Part shown: positions 36,694 through 50,669 of the stretch, one piece after another
Numbering within the stretch: the first letter of the stretch is position 1
Layout of the letters: every line of letters starts with the position of its first letter
DNA from: Photobacterium sp. CCB-ST2H9
GTDB taxonomy: Bacteria; Pseudomonadota; Gammaproteobacteria; Enterobacterales; Vibrionaceae
DNA length: 64,000 nt
NCBI RefSeq assembly: GCF_023151555.2
Contig: NZ_CP100425.1
Location: 3,519,076 to 3,583,075 of the forward strand
Reading direction: 5' to 3'
Notes under the pieces: generated by a model
Databases searched by the model: none
What the model saw: only the letters and a program-made list of their open reading frames with translations
Told to the model about the DNA's origin: nothing
Made by a program: the position numbers and the translations under genes

Positions 36694-36728
36694 GAAAAAC
36701 CTCCTGCCGGGTATGACCCGACAGGAGG
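36694..36728 (-). terminator. Intrinsic terminator downstream of glmS
   Basis: CCTCCTG(T/C)CGGGT arms around a short loop give a long stem, followed on the minus strand by TTTTTCATT. It lies ~95 bp past the glmS stop. Confidence 0.85.
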
Positions 36729-36823
36729 CTTGAAATAGACATCACATGCTATGTTCAGGACTGAATTCTGACGCAGCAGAACATCCTGAATGGCAATCTC
36801 ACCGAGGTGAAGATCAACCGGAC

Positions 36824-38659
36824 TTACTCAACCGTTACAGACTTGGCCAGGTTCCGGGGCTGATCGACATCCGTCCCTTTGATCAGCGCGACGTAATAAG
36901 ACAGCAGCTGCAATGGCAGGGTATAGAGGATCGGCGCGATAAACTCATCACAGTGCGGTACGTTCAGCACGGTCATGGTGTCATCGCTGGCGAAGTGGGC
37001 ATTCACATCCGCAAACACATACATCAGGCCGCCACGGGCACGGACTTCTTCCACGTTCGACTTCAGTTTCTCCAGCAATTCATTGTTCGGCGCCACCACA
37101 ATCACCGGCATGTCGGCATCGATCAGGGCCAGCGGACCGTGTTTCAGCTCGCCTGCTGCATAGGCTTCCGCATGAATGTAAGAGATCTCTTTCAGCTTCA
37201 GCGCACCTTCCATCGCAATCGGAGACTGCTCACCACGGCCCAGGAACAGGGCATGATGCTTATCTGCGAAATCTTCCGCCAGTGCTTCAATGTCGCCCGC
37301 CATCGCCAGAGTCTGCTCAATTTTAGACGGCAGGCTTTGCAGGGCCGACACCAGTTGTGCTTCCTGTGTTTCATCCATGGTCTGATTGCCACGGCCAATC
37401 GCAGCCACCAGCATCAGCAGGCCCGCCAGCTGAACGGTAAAGGCTTTGGTTGAAGCCACACCGATTTCTGCCCCGGCTTTCATCATGTAAGCCAGATCGG
37501 ATTCGCGCACCAGGGATGACCCCGGCACGTTACAAATCGTCAGGCTGGCCATGTAACCCATCTCTTTCGCCAGACGCAACGCCGCCAGGGTATCGGCGGT
37601 TTCACCGGACTGAGACAGCGTCACCAGCAGGCTGTTCTCAAACACATGCGATTTGCGGTAACGGAATTCGGAGGCAATCTCCACATTACAGGACACACCG
37701 GCCCATTGCTCCAGCCAGTAACGGGCAACCAGACCCGCATGGTAGCTGGTACCGCAGGCAATGATCTGCACATGCTTCACTTTCTGCAGCAGCTCGGCAG
37801 CATGCTCACCAAACGCAGAAGCCAGAACCTGACCATTCGCCAGACGGCCTTCCATCGTGCGCTGCAGGGCAATCGGCTGCTCGTAGATTTCTTTCAGCAT
37901 GTAATGGCGGTACTGGCCCTTGTCGCCGGCGTCATGGGAAACTTCAGATTCTTTAATTTCGCGTGCAACCGGCTCGCCGTGCTTGTCAAAAATCTTCACG
38001 TCAAAACGGGTCACTTCGGCCACATCCCCTTCTTCCAGGAATGCAAAACGGCGGGTGACCGGCAGCAGGGCCAGCTGATCAGAAGCCACAAAATGCTCAT
38101 CCACACCATAGCCGATCACCAGCGGGCTGCCGGAACGGGCAACCACAATCCGGCTCGGATCGCGACGGTCCATGACCACAGTGCCGTAGGCACCTTCCAG
38201 CTGAGTTACAGTCTTCTGCACGGCTTCCAGCAGGGTGGCTGCTGTGCGCAATTCCCAGTCAACCAGGTGAGCAATCACTTCGGTATCTGTCTGAGAAAGG
38301 AAAGTATAACCACGTTCAGTCAGCACTGCGCGCAGGGATTCATGATTTTCAATAATGCCGTTGTGCACAATGGCAATCTCATCACCGGACATGTGCGGGT
38401 GAGCATTGGTTTCCGATGGCTCACCATGGGTCGCCCAGCGGGTATGTGCGATGCCGGTGCCGCCGGAAATCGGACTGGCCGCAACCGCATCCGCCAGTTC
38501 CTGAACTTTACCCAGACGACGAACACGATTCAGCGCGTTGCTGCCATCGACGACCGCCACACCAGCCGAGTCATAACCCCGGTATTCCAGACGGCGCAGG
38601 CCTTCAATCAGAATGCCAGCTACATCACGCTGGGCAACAGCCCCAACGATTCCACACAT
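36824..38659 (-). CDS. glmS: Glutamine--fructose-6-phosphate aminotransferase
   Basis: A 611-aa enzyme making glucosamine-6-P, the entry to cell-wall amino sugars. After Met removal, Cys2 ([12 protein letters not shown]) is the glutaminase nucleophile; the two SIS isomerase domains follow ([22 protein letters not shown]), ending in the family KSVTVE. The start at 38659 is dictated by the need for Cys at position 2 and has GCAGGAG upstream. Confidence 0.97.
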   Translation of the reverse strand: MCGIVGAVAQRDVAGILIEGLRRLEYRGYDSAGVAVVDGSNALNRVRRLGKVQELADAVAASPISGGTGIAHTRWATHGEPSETNAHPHMSGDEIAIVHNGIIENHESLRAVLTERGYTFLSQTDTEVIAHLVDWELRTAATLLEAVQKTVTQLEGAYGTVVMDRRDPSRIVVARSGSPLVIGYGVDEHFVASDQLALLPVTRRFAFLEEGDVAEVTRFDVKIFDKHGEPVAREIKESEVSHDAGDKGQYRHYMLKEIYEQPIALQRTMEGRLANGQVLASAFGEHAAELLQKVKHVQIIACGTSYHAGLVARYWLEQWAGVSCNVEIASEFRYRKSHVFENSLLVTLSQSGETADTLAALRLAKEMGYMASLTICNVPGSSLVRESDLAYMMKAGAEIGVASTKAFTVQLAGLLMLVAAIGRGNQTMDETQEAQLVSALQSLPSKIEQTLAMAGDIEALAEDFADKHHALFLGRGEQSPIAMEGALKLKEISYIHAEAYAAGELKHGPLALIDADMPVIVVAPNNELLEKLKSNVEEVRARGGLMYVFADVNAHFASDDTMTVLNVPHCDEFIAPILYTLPLQLLSYYVALIKGTDVDQPRNLAKSVTVE

Positions 38660-38682
38660 AGGATTCTCCTGCAAAAATATCG

Positions 38683-39456
38683 TTATTGATTGATGGCGGC
38701 ACAGATCACCTGCACCCCTTGTTGTTCAATTTCCGCCCTGGCGGCCGGATCCAGCCCTTCATCGGTGATCAGGGTGTTGATACTGCTCCACGGCAGTTCC
38801 AGATTGGGGATACGACGGCCGACCTTGCTGGATTCGACCATCACCACCACTTCGCGGGAAACTTCAGCCATAACCCGGCTCAGGCCAATCAGCTCATTGA
38901 AAGTGGTGGTGCCGCGACTGATGTCGATACCGTCTGCACCGATAAACAGCTGGTCAAAATCATAGGAACGCAGGACAGACTCCGCGACTTGCCCCTGAAA
39001 GGCTTCAGAATGAGGGTCCCAGGTGCCACCGGTCATCAGCAGCGTGGGTTCGTTTTCCAGTTCATTGAGGGCATTGGCAACATTGAGCGAGTTGGTCATC
39101 ACGATCAGTCCCTGCTTGTCACCCAGCAATCCAATCAGCGCCGCCGTGGTGCTGCCGCTATCGATAATCATCCGGTTATGGTCACGAATACGGGCAGCTG
39201 CGGCCTGAGCGATAGCTTGCTTTCGAATCGAAACTTCAGGTTCGTGCCCGGCGGCGACGATTTCAGACGGCATGGCAATCGCACCGCCGTAACGGCGCAA
39301 CAGCAGACCTGTGGTTTCTAACGCCGCGAGATCTTTGCGGATGGTGACTTCAGACGTCGCAAACTGCTGGGCCAGTGCATCCACACTGACTTCGCCCTGT
39401 TCATTCACCATCGCCACAATGGCATGACGCCGTTGCTGAGTGTTTCGTTTCGACAT
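38683..39456 (-). CDS. DeoR/GlpR-family transcriptional regulator
   Basis: A 257-aa repressor-type protein with an N-terminal winged helix ([26 protein letters not shown], about residues 21-46) and a C-terminal sugar-phosphate sensing domain ([33 protein letters not shown]). It lies between glmU and glmS, 23 bp upstream of glmS on the same strand, so control of amino-sugar synthesis by a sugar phosphate is a reasonable inference. The effector is not known. Confidence 0.9.
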   Translation of the reverse strand: MSKRNTQQRRHAIVAMVNEQGEVSVDALAQQFATSEVTIRKDLAALETTGLLLRRYGGAIAMPSEIVAAGHEPEVSIRKQAIAQAAAARIRDHNRMIIDSGSTTAALIGLLGDKQGLIVMTNSLNVANALNELENEPTLLMTGGTWDPHSEAFQGQVAESVLRSYDFDQLFIGADGIDISRGTTTFNELIGLSRVMAEVSREVVVMVESSKVGRRIPNLELPWSSINTLITDEGLDPAARAEIEQQGVQVICAAINQ

Positions 39457-39578
39457 AAAAGTTTTTCTTATGATTTAAGTTTCGAACTGAAACCAAATAT
39501 AGCAAAACAAAACAACTGAGATCAAGAAATTACCAAAAGCGCTGAAACGTTGTTGCGAGGAGGTGTGACTGCAGATCC

Positions 39579-39602
39579 AAAAAAGCAGCGCCGATGCGCT
39601 GC
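39579..39602 (-). terminator. Intrinsic terminator after glmU
   Basis: GCAGCGC-CGAT-GCGCTGC (39585-39602); on the minus strand the stem is followed by TTTTTT. Confidence 0.9.
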
Positions 39603-39624
39603 CTTCTCTGTTCCGGGATTCGGA

Positions 39625-40986
39625 TTATTTTTTCTTCTCAGGCCGCTTCCAGCCTTTGATTGTCCGGGCCGGGGCGCGGGTAATCACTAACTCACCTTCA
39701 CCCACATCCCGGTTGATCGTTGCACCGGCACCAATGGTGGCACCTTTGCCGATTTTCACCGGAGCGATCAGCTGCGTATCCGAGCCCACAAATACATCGT
39801 CTTCAATTTCAGTCCGGAACTTATTGGCACCATCATAGTTACAGGTAATGGTTCCTGCACCAATGTTCACGCGGTCACCGATCTCAGCATCCCCCAGATA
39901 AGTCAGATGGTTGGCTTTCGACCCTTGACCCAGACGGGCCTTCTTCATCTCGACAAAGTTACCGACATGAGAATCACCGACCAGCTCAGCACCCGGACGC
40001 AGGCGGGTAAACGGACCGACCGTACAGTCTTCACCGACCGTCGCACCTTCCACGATGCTGTAAGGACGAATCAGGGTGTTATCGTCAATTTCACAGTCAA
40101 TCAGAACAGAACCAGCGCCAATCACGACGTTATTCCCCAATGTCACGTTGCCTTCGATCACAACATTGACATCAATTTCCACATCCTGACCACACTGTAG
40201 TGTCCCTCGCAGATCAAAACGGGCCGGATCACGCAGCATGACTCCCTGCTCCAGCAACCGCTCAGCCTGCATCAACTGATAAGCCCGCTCCAGACGCGCC
40301 AGCTGAACACGGTTGTTCACGCCTTCAACTTCCACCGCCATGGCCGGATGAACCGCCTGGATCTGACGGCCTTCTGCATGCGCCATTGCGATGATATCGG
40401 TCAGGTAGTACTCAGCCTGAGCGTTGTCATTCTTCAGCTGACCCAGCCAGCGCTTCAGATCACCACCATTCGCCACCAGCACACCGGTATTGATTTCACA
40501 GATGGCTTTTTGTGCCTCGGTCGCATCTTTCTGTTCAACAATCGCAACCACGGCCTCATCTTCACGTACAATCCGGCCATAACCGGTCGGATCTTCCAGC
40601 ACCACAGTCAGCAGACCGATCCCGCCTTCCGGTTGTGCATCCAGCAGGTTTTCCAACGTTTCGCTGCTGATCAGCGGGACATCACCGTACAGCACCAGCA
40701 CCTGCTCATCATCCGCGAAAGACTCAGCCGCCTGATTCACCGCATGACCGGTTCCCAGTTGCTCAGCCTGCAGAACCCAGTTCACCGGTTCTCCAACCAG
40801 GCGTTCTTTCATCAAATCGCCGCCATGACCATAAACCAGGTGAAGATGGGCAGCCCCTGCATCGGTGCAGGTATCGATCACGTGTTTAACCATAGGTTTG
40901 CCCGCCAGCGTATGCAGTACTTTCGGCAGGGCAGAATACATGCGAGTGCCTTTACCCGCAGCCAGGATCACAGCGCTGAAGCTCAT
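39625..40986 (-). CDS. glmU: Bifunctional GlcN-1-P acetyltransferase / GlcNAc-1-P uridyltransferase
   Basis: A 453-aa enzyme making UDP-GlcNAc. The N-terminal pyrophosphorylase domain carries LAAGKGTRM (residues 8-16), and the C-terminal left-handed beta-helix acetyltransferase (from about 250) contains the hexapeptide repeats. Length equals the family (456 in E. coli). It is downstream of atpC as in E. coli, but separated by a strong terminator, so it should have its own promoter. Confidence 0.97.
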   Translation of the reverse strand: MSFSAVILAAGKGTRMYSALPKVLHTLAGKPMVKHVIDTCTDAGAAHLHLVYGHGGDLMKERLVGEPVNWVLQAEQLGTGHAVNQAAESFADDEQVLVLYGDVPLISSETLENLLDAQPEGGIGLLTVVLEDPTGYGRIVREDEAVVAIVEQKDATEAQKAICEINTGVLVANGGDLKRWLGQLKNDNAQAEYYLTDIIAMAHAEGRQIQAVHPAMAVEVEGVNNRVQLARLERAYQLMQAERLLEQGVMLRDPARFDLRGTLQCGQDVEIDVNVVIEGNVTLGNNVVIGAGSVLIDCEIDDNTLIRPYSIVEGATVGEDCTVGPFTRLRPGAELVGDSHVGNFVEMKKARLGQGSKANHLTYLGDAEIGDRVNIGAGTITCNYDGANKFRTEIEDDVFVGSDTQLIAPVKIGKGATIGAGATINRDVGEGELVITRAPARTIKGWKRPEKKK

Positions 40987-41153
40987 GAATCAGTGTCCCT
41001 TCTAATGATGGTGAAAATTATCTTGATGCATTGTATCGGCACAGAGCGCCCGATATAAGCCTTTGCCGCATATTATTGACACAATGCATACAGGCGAGTG
41101 CCTGCTTTGTGAACTGTTCCTGCAGTTTCCGCCGGAAAGAAATCTACAGATAT

Positions 41154-41183
41154 AAAAAAAGCGACCCAAGGGGTCGCTTTTTT
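41154..41183 (-). terminator. Terminator of the atp operon
   Basis: AAAAGCGACCC and GGGTCGCTTTT arms with outer A and T runs. It lies just past the atpC stop. Confidence 0.93.
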
Positions 41184-41197
41184 GCTCAGGTGCCTGA

Positions 41198-41620
41198 TTA
41201 ACGCTTACGCTTGGTCAGCTCGATAACTCGAAGCTGAGCGATTGCTTTCGCCAGGTCACTGGCCGCTTGCGCGAAGTCGATATCGCCGTGCTGATTGTGG
41301 ATACGCTCCTCAGCCTGACGTTTCGCTTCTTCAGCCTTGGCTGCGTCCAGATCAACACCACGGATAGCTGTATCAGCCAGAACAGTCACTGTCCCCGGCT
41401 GAACTTCCAGCATACCACCGGAGAGGTAGATCACTTCTTCCTCACCGTGTTGTTTTACGATCCGAACCATTCCGGGCGTGATAGCGGTCAGCAGCGGAGT
41501 GTGGCCTGCGTGAATACCCAGTTCACCTTCGCTGCCGGTCACCTGGATATTTTCAGCACGACCAGAAAAGAGACTCTTCTCTGCGCTTACTACATCCAGA
41601 TGGAAAGTTATCGCTGCCAT
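41198..41620 (-). CDS. atpC: ATP synthase F1 epsilon subunit
   Basis: A 140-aa central-stalk subunit that couples rotation and inhibits ATP hydrolysis. It has an N-terminal beta-sandwich ([32 protein letters not shown]) and C-terminal helices ([15 protein letters not shown], then [13 protein letters not shown]). Last gene of the operon. Confidence 0.96.
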   Translation of the reverse strand: MAAITFHLDVVSAEKSLFSGRAENIQVTGSEGELGIHAGHTPLLTAITPGMVRIVKQHGEEEVIYLSGGMLEVQPGTVTVLADTAIRGVDLDAAKAEEAKRQAEERIHNQHGDIDFAQAASDLAKAIAQLRVIELTKRKR

Positions 41621-41637
41621 GTCGCCTCCTGTTCAGC

Positions 41638-43943
<2,306 letters not shown>

Positions 43944-43987
43944 CGTTACTCTCCTTGAGCTGGTGATCGCTTGCGATCACCAACCAA

Positions 43988-45529
43988 TTACCAAGTCTGG
44001 GTCGCTTTGAAATCTTCAACCAGTTTCACGAACTGGGCTTCAACTTCGTTGTTCCACGCACCCGTTTCATCAATCTGAGCAACCAGCTCAGCGAATTGAC
44101 TCTTGGCGTAAGACAGTAACGCAGCTTCGAAATCTGCCAGCTTCGTCAGCTCAACATCTTTCAGGTAACCTTTCTCAGCAGAGAAAATCACCAGCGCCTG
44201 CTCAAATACAGACATTGGAGAGTACTGCTTCTGCTTCATCAGCTCGGTTACTTTCTGGCCGTGATCCAGCTGACGCTTAGTTGCGTCATCCAGGTCAGAA
44301 GAGAACTGTGCGAATGCCGCCAGTTCACGGTACTGAGCCAGTGCGGTACGGATACCACCAGACAGCTTTTTGATGATCTTGGTCTGCGCAGCACCACCAA
44401 CACGGGATACTGAGATACCTGGGTCAACCGCAGGACGGATACCGGCGTTGAACAGCTCAGTTTGCAGGAAGATCTGGCCATCGGTGATCGAAATCACGTT
44501 GGTCGGTACGAACGCAGAAACGTCGCCCGCCTGAGTTTCGATGATTGGCAGTGCAGTCAGAGAACCGGTTTTGCCTTTCACTTCACCGTTGGTGAACTTT
44601 TCTACGTACTCTTCGCTCACGCGAGCAGCACGCTCCAGCAGACGGGAGTGGAGGTAGAAAACGTCACCAGGGAATGCTTCACGGCCTGGTGGACGACGCA
44701 GCAGCAGAGAGATCTGACGGTAAGCAACAGCCTGCTTAGACAGGTCATCGTATACGATCAGTGCATCTTCACCGCGGTCACGGAAGTATTCACCCATAGC
44801 ACAACCAGCATATGGCGCCAGGTATTGCAGTGCAGCTGCTTCAGAAGCAGAGGCAACAACAACGATGGTGTTCTTCAATGCGCCGTGCTCTTCCAGCTTA
44901 CGAACCACGTTAGCGATGGTTGAAGCTTTCTGACCGATAGCAACATAGATAGAGTAGATACCAGAATTCTTCTGGTTGATGATGGCATCGATCGCCAGTG
45001 CGGTTTTACCGATCTGACGGTCACCGATGATCAGCTCACGCTGGCCACGGCCGATTGGAATCATCGAGTCAACCGCCTTGTAGCCAGTCTGTACAGGCTG
45101 GTCAACAGATTTACGGTCGATAACACCCGGTGCAATCACTTCGACAGGCGAGGTGAAGTCACTCTCGATTGGGCCTTTACCATCGATTGGCTCACCCAGG
45201 GTGTTCACAACACGACCCAGCAGGGCAGGGCCGACTGGAACTTCCAGGATACGACCGGTCGCGGTCACTTTCATGCCTTCCTGCAGGTCAGCATAAGGAC
45301 CCATTACAACTGCACCAACCGAGTCACGCTCAAGGTTCAGTGCCAGCGCGTAACGGCCGCCTGGTAGTTCAATCATTTCACCTTGCATGACGTCTGCAAG
45401 GCCGTGGATACGAATGATACCATCGCTGACAGAAACGATCGTACCTTCGTTACGCGCTTCACTTGCAACGTTGAATTTTTCAATCCGCTGCTTGATCAGT
45501 TCGCTAATTTCCGTGGAATTAAGTTGCAT
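43988..45529 (-). CDS. atpA: ATP synthase F1 alpha subunit
   Basis: The 513-aa non-catalytic nucleotide-binding subunit, exactly the E. coli length. Walker A GDRQIGKT (about residues 169-176) and the alpha/beta signature [17 protein letters not shown] are visible. The ATG at 45529 ([16 protein letters not shown]) is used; the frame also opens 15 bp earlier. Confidence 0.98.
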   Translation of the reverse strand: MQLNSTEISELIKQRIEKFNVASEARNEGTIVSVSDGIIRIHGLADVMQGEMIELPGGRYALALNLERDSVGAVVMGPYADLQEGMKVTATGRILEVPVGPALLGRVVNTLGEPIDGKGPIESDFTSPVEVIAPGVIDRKSVDQPVQTGYKAVDSMIPIGRGQRELIIGDRQIGKTALAIDAIINQKNSGIYSIYVAIGQKASTIANVVRKLEEHGALKNTIVVVASASEAAALQYLAPYAGCAMGEYFRDRGEDALIVYDDLSKQAVAYRQISLLLRRPPGREAFPGDVFYLHSRLLERAARVSEEYVEKFTNGEVKGKTGSLTALPIIETQAGDVSAFVPTNVISITDGQIFLQTELFNAGIRPAVDPGISVSRVGGAAQTKIIKKLSGGIRTALAQYRELAAFAQFSSDLDDATKRQLDHGQKVTELMKQKQYSPMSVFEQALVIFSAEKGYLKDVELTKLADFEAALLSYAKSQFAELVAQIDETGAWNNEVEAQFVKLVEDFKATQTW

Positions 45530-45545
45530 GCTCCAATTCCCCAAA

Positions 45546-46079
45546 TCAAGACTGCAACGTATCGTTCAGTCGGGCCAGTTTGCCGCGTACTGATTGATCG
45601 ATGACTAAGTCTCCGGCTCTAATTACAACCCCGGCAATCAGGGTCTCGTCTACACTGCAGTTCAGCTTAACCTTACGCGCCAGACGCTTTTCCAGCTTTT
45701 GACTGATCGCACTCAGTTGACCCTCGTCCAGTGCAACCGCAGAGGTCACAGTGGCGTCGATGGTTTTTTCCAGTTCGTCTTTCAGGAACAGGAACTGAGC
45801 ACTGACATCAGGAAGTGCTTTCAGACGTCCGTTTTCAGCCATTACCTTGATCAGGTTCTGGCCGGCTTCGTTGAGTTGCTCGCCGCAGACGGAAATGAAG
45901 ATTTCCACCAGCTTATCCGCCGCATAACCACCATCCAGGACATCCTGAATCGTTTCGTTTTTTGCGACTTCTGCAGCAAAGGTGAGCATTTCTGACCATT
46001 GGGCCAGCTCACCTTTCTCAACCGCATAATCAAAGGCTGCTTTAGCGTAGGGGCGTGCGATTGTAGTCATTTCCGACAT
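45546..46079 (-). CDS. atpH: ATP synthase F1 delta subunit
   Basis: The 177-aa stator subunit linking F1 to the b subunits. The N-terminus [16 protein letters not shown] and C-terminal [20 protein letters not shown] are family hallmarks. 17 bp after atpF. Confidence 0.97.
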   Translation of the reverse strand: MSEMTTIARPYAKAAFDYAVEKGELAQWSEMLTFAAEVAKNETIQDVLDGGYAADKLVEIFISVCGEQLNEAGQNLIKVMAENGRLKALPDVSAQFLFLKDELEKTIDATVTSAVALDEGQLSAISQKLEKRLARKVKLNCSVDETLIAGVVIRAGDLVIDQSVRGKLARLNDTLQS

Positions 46080-46096
46080 GTTGCTTGCCCCTTCTA

Positions 46097-46567
46097 TTAC
46101 AGTTCTGCAGTGACTTTGTTAAGAAGATCAGCATGAGCGTCTTTATCAATAGAACGCTCGATGATTTTCTCAGCACCAATCACAGCCAGAGTTGCAACTT
46201 GTTTGCGTAGTTCATCGCGCGCGCGATTACGTTCTGCATCAATTTCGGCACGACCTTGAGTCAGAATTTTTTCACGCTCAGCCGTCGCTTCCGCTTTGGC
46301 CTCTTCGATGATTTGAGCTTTGCGCTTGTTCGCTTGCTCAATCAGTTCAGTTGCAGTGCGTTTTGCTTCTTTCAGTTGCTCAGAAGCATTTGCCTGCGCC
46401 AGGTTGAGATCTTTGGCAGCGCGATCCGCAGCTGCCAAACCGTCAGCAATTTTCTTCTGACGTTCCTCAATCGCTTCCATAATTGGTGGCCATACATATT
46501 TCATGCAGAAGACCACAAACAGGAAAAACGCGATAGCCTGACCCAGCAAGGTTGCATTCATATTCAC
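46097..46567 (-). CDS. atpF: ATP synthase Fo b subunit
   Basis: A 156-aa peripheral stalk protein with one N-terminal membrane helix (about residues 5-25, then [22 protein letters not shown]) and a long alpha-helical coiled coil. Translation starts at GTG (46567), with AGGAG upstream; this gives the 156-aa length of E. coli AtpF. An in-frame ATG lies two codons later. Confidence 0.96.
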   Translation of the reverse strand: MNMNATLLGQAIAFFLFVVFCMKYVWPPIMEAIEERQKKIADGLAAADRAAKDLNLAQANASEQLKEAKRTATELIEQANKRKAQIIEEAKAEATAEREKILTQGRAEIDAERNRARDELRKQVATLAVIGAEKIIERSIDKDAHADLLNKVTAEL

Positions 46568-46615
46568 AACGGCATCTCCTAAAAAGGGTTGCTATGGGTC
46601 CGTTACGTTCGTGGA

Positions 46616-46900
<285 letters not shown>

Positions 46901-46942
46901 CTAAATGCCTGTAAAGAAAAACTTAAAAAATGTATTTACGTA

Positions 46943-47752
<810 letters not shown>

Positions 47753-47757
47753 TCATC

Positions 47758-48147
47758 CTATTTGTTGTTGTTAATGAATAAAACCGGCGCACAGATATTA
47801 ATACCCAGAGCCAGCAAATAGGTCAGTTTGAGGGGAACAAGTTCCACCTCGACATACAGGTAGACAAGGGAAAACAAGATGACTGTAGTGAGGATTTTCA
47901 GCACTTCTCCGCTGTAGAAAGACGCCATCACCAGACGGGCCTTACTGGCTCCGCCAAAGAGAAAAGCGCACACAGAAAAAACGGCGTTAGCTATCACAAA
48001 GATGCCGCCACCGATCAGTGCAGAGATTCCCCAGTCAACATTGACAGCAAACACTGCCATGATTGCCGTTGTCAAAACGACGCCAGATTGTAATAACAAC
48101 AACCGCTTCGCCAATTGGCGTCCCGGTCTGACCAGCGCCGAAACCAT
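47758..48147 (-). CDS. atpI: ATP synthase accessory protein AtpI
   Basis: A 129-aa membrane protein with four hydrophobic segments, thought to help c-ring assembly or Mg2+ uptake. The ATG at 48147 (MVSALVRPGRQLAKRLLLLQ) has GAGGA 8 nt upstream; a longer frame to 48219 would cover the operon promoter. First gene of atpIBEFHAGDC. Confidence 0.9.
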   Translation of the reverse strand: MVSALVRPGRQLAKRLLLLQSGVVLTTAIMAVFAVNVDWGISALIGGGIFVIANAVFSVCAFLFGGASKARLVMASFYSGEVLKILTTVILFSLVYLYVEVELVPLKLTYLLALGINICAPVLFINNNK

Positions 48148-48205
48148 GTATTCATTCCTCGAGTCCGTTCCACTACACATACGTCGTGCTGGGAAAACTG
48201 CGAAA

Positions 48206-48233
48206 ATTATACGGTTCAATAAATTGAATGCAA
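48206..48233 (-). promoter_or_regulatory. atp operon promoter
   Basis: The minus strand has TTGCAT (48228-48233), a 16-bp spacer and TATAAT (48206-48211), ~60 bp before atpI. Confidence 0.78.
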
Positions 48234-48324
48234 TCTAATCACAGCAAAAAAACAGTTAGATTTTATAACACATTATCCCGATCACGCGGTGGTTACTTTT
48301 ACGGCAAAAATAGTACGAAACTCG

Positions 48325-49227
48325 TCACACTTCCGAACTTAACATTGCCAGCAGTTGCTCTAACTTCTGAGGCTCGTCAAAATTTATTATAATTTTACCT
48401 TTCCCGCTTTTGCTTTGATTAATCGCAACTTGAGTGCCGAATTGTTCACTCAGACGGTTTTCTATCGCTTCGACTTGGGGATCAACAGGGGCAGGGGCGA
48501 CCTCTGGGGCCGGGGCGAGCATTTTCTTGACCAGACGCTCGGTATCCCGGACAGTCAGAGACTTCGCCACGACGGTGTGGGCTGCTTCCAGTTGCTGCTC
48601 AGCAACCAGAGACAACAATGCACGGGCGTGACCCATTTCCAGCTGACGCTGGGCCAGCAACCGCTTGACCTGAGGCTCCAGCTGATTCAGACGCAGCAGG
48701 TTGGAGACCGCAGCACGGGACTTGCCGAGTGCTTCGGCAATTTGCTGATGGGTGAGGGAGAATTCATTCTGCAATCGTTCCAGCGCCTGGGCTTCCTCAA
48801 TGGCATTGAGGTCTTCACGCTGGATGTTTTCAATCAGAGCAATCGCAACGGTGGCACGGTCGTCCACGTTTTTCACCAGACAGGGAACGACTTGCAGTCC
48901 GGCCTGACGTGATGCCCGCCAGCGGCGTTCGCCGGCAATGATTTCATACTGTTGAGGTGCCAGCTGGCGAACCACGATTGGCTGGATCACCCCCTGAGCA
49001 CGGATGGAGTCAGTCAGTTCCGCCAGCGCTTCCGCCGACATATCCTGACGAGGCTGATACTGACCCGGTTGCAGCTGACTGACCGGCAGTTCGCGCAGTG
49101 CGCCTTCGGCCGGTACCGTTTCTTCCTTGCTGACGGCCTCTGCGGCCTGTTGTCGTTCACGGGCCACCGAACTGGTGGCCAGCAGTGCGTCAAGACCCTT
49201 TCCCAGGCCTCGTTTATTCATGGACAT
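48325..49227 (-). CDS. parB: Chromosome partitioning protein ParB
   Basis: A 300-aa CTP-dependent clamp that loads at parS sites and segregates the origin region. The N-terminus NKRGLGKGLDALL, the CTP-binding GERRWRASRQAG (about residues 95-110) and the helix-turn-helix LTHQQIAEALGKSRAAVSNLLRL are clear. AGAGGCG lies upstream of the ATG. 6 bp after parA. No parS site (TGTTTCACGTGAAACA type) was found in the window by eye. Confidence 0.96.
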   Translation of the reverse strand: MSMNKRGLGKGLDALLATSSVARERQQAAEAVSKEETVPAEGALRELPVSQLQPGQYQPRQDMSAEALAELTDSIRAQGVIQPIVVRQLAPQQYEIIAGERRWRASRQAGLQVVPCLVKNVDDRATVAIALIENIQREDLNAIEEAQALERLQNEFSLTHQQIAEALGKSRAAVSNLLRLNQLEPQVKRLLAQRQLEMGHARALLSLVAEQQLEAAHTVVAKSLTVRDTERLVKKMLAPAPEVAPAPVDPQVEAIENRLSEQFGTQVAINQSKSGKGKIIINFDEPQKLEQLLAMLSSEV

Positions 49228-49233
49228 GCTTGC

Positions 49234-50028
49234 TTACGCCTCTACCTGAGCCGGTTCCCGCTGGGTTTCCTCACGACGAATCATCTCTCCGGCCAGCGCC
49301 AGGTAAGCCTTGGCACCGCTGGAGGTTTTATCGTAGTACATGGCCGGGCAACCATGACTCGGGGCTTCGGCCAGACGTACGTTACGTGGGATCACGGTGC
49401 GGTACACCTTATCACCAAAATGCTTCTTCAACTGCTGGGACACTTCATTCGCCAGCCGGTTGCGCGGATCATACATGGTGCGAAGCAAGCCTTCTATCTT
49501 AAGATCGGCATTGACTACGGCAGCCAGCTTACTGATGGTGTCCATCAGGGCTGTCAGGCCTTCCAGTGCAAAATATTCGCACTGCATTGGTACCAGAACC
49601 GAGTCTGCTGCTGTCATTGCGTTGATGGTCAGCAGGTTGAGGGAAGGCGGACAGTCAATGAAGATAAAATCATAGTGTTCACGAACCGGTTCAAGGGCCG
49701 TGCGCAGCCGGACTTCACGGGCAAAGACTTCCATGAGTTTGATTTCGGCAGCGGTCACGTCGCCGTTGGCCGCCACCAGGTGGTAACCACCGGCATTTTC
49801 AGTGATCACCACATCAGAGAACGGGGTTTCTTCGACCAGAAGTTCATATGCGGTCGCGTCAACCTGATACTTGTCGACACCGCTGGCCATGGTGGCATTA
49901 CCCTGCGGGTCCAAATCAATCACCAGCACCTTGCGCTGGGTTGCGGCCAGGGACGCAGCCAGGTTGACACAGGTCGTGGTTTTACCCACGCCGCCCTTTT
50001 GGTTGGCAACAGCTATGACTTTTCCCAC
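49234..50028 (-). CDS. parA: Chromosome partitioning ATPase ParA (Soj)
   Basis: A 264-aa deviant Walker ATPase moving ParB-origin complexes. Walker A KGGVGKTT (residues 10-18 region), Walker A' LVIDLDPQGNAT and Walker B FIFIDCPPSLNLL are intact. Follows rsmG by 17 bp. Confidence 0.97.
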   Translation of the reverse strand: MGKVIAVANQKGGVGKTTTCVNLAASLAATQRKVLVIDLDPQGNATMASGVDKYQVDATAYELLVEETPFSDVVITENAGGYHLVAANGDVTAAEIKLMEVFAREVRLRTALEPVREHYDFIFIDCPPSLNLLTINAMTAADSVLVPMQCEYFALEGLTALMDTISKLAAVVNADLKIEGLLRTMYDPRNRLANEVSQQLKKHFGDKVYRTVIPRNVRLAEAPSHGCPAMYYDKTSSGAKAYLALAGEMIRREETQREPAQVEA

Positions 50029-50045
50029 GAATCACCCTCGTTCAT

Positions 50046-50669
50046 TCATTCCTTTGCCGTCAAGAGTACTAAATGACGCGCCCCCTCCAAGTCGGGGACA
50101 TGCAAAGATTTGACCTCACTCACAGAACACCATGACGGCAGTTCTGCCAGCTCCTCTTCCGTAACCTGGCCCTTCAGTGCCATAAACCGGCCTTCAGCCG
50201 AAGGCAGATGACGGCACCAGTGAACCATGTCAGACATCGACGCAAAAGCCCGGCTCAGGACAGCATCGAAGCCCTGTTCCGGGATAAATTCTTCAACACG
50301 GCTCTGGACCGGCGTGACATTGCCGAGTCCCAGCTCATGCACAACCTGGCGGATAAACCGGATCCGCTTCCCCAGACTGTCAAGCAGGGTAAACTGCTTG
50401 TCCGGGTGCATAATGGCCAGCGGAATCCCGGGTAAACCCGGGCCGGTTCCGACATCGATAAACCGGGATCCCTGCGCCAGATAAGGGCTGACGACGATAC
50501 TGTCCAAAATATGTTTGACCAGCATCTCGTTCGGATCTCTGACCGACGTCAGATTATACGCTTTGTTCCACTTGTGCAGCAGGCTAACATAACCCACCAA
50601 CTGCTCAAGTTGCTGTTCTGTGACCTTGAGTTCAGTTTTTGAAATCAGTTGTGCCAGACGTTCTTTCAC
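50046..50669 (-). CDS. rsmG: 16S rRNA m7G527 methyltransferase
   Basis: A 207-aa SAM methyltransferase (GidB); loss gives low-level streptomycin resistance in other bacteria. SAM motif [17 protein letters not shown] near residue 70, and the N-terminal helical region with [20 protein letters not shown]. Overlaps mnmG by 4 bp. Confidence 0.97.
   Translation of the reverse strand: MKERLAQLISKTELKVTEQQLEQLVGYVSLLHKWNKAYNLTSVRDPNEMLVKHILDSIVVSPYLAQGSRFIDVGTGPGLPGIPLAIMHPDKQFTLLDSLGKRIRFIRQVVHELGLGNVTPVQSRVEEFIPEQGFDAVLSRAFASMSDMVHWCRHLPSAEGRFMALKGQVTEEELAELPSWCSVSEVKSLHVPDLEGARHLVLLTAKE

Noticed and set aside
37646..38689. 347-aa plus-strand open frame opposite glmS
   Set aside because: Shadow of glmS on the other strand; the His/Gln-rich, low-hydrophobicity protein has no family features.
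48952..50076. 374-aa plus-strand frame across parA and parB
   Set aside because: Shadow of the parAB genes; these have all motifs on the minus strand.
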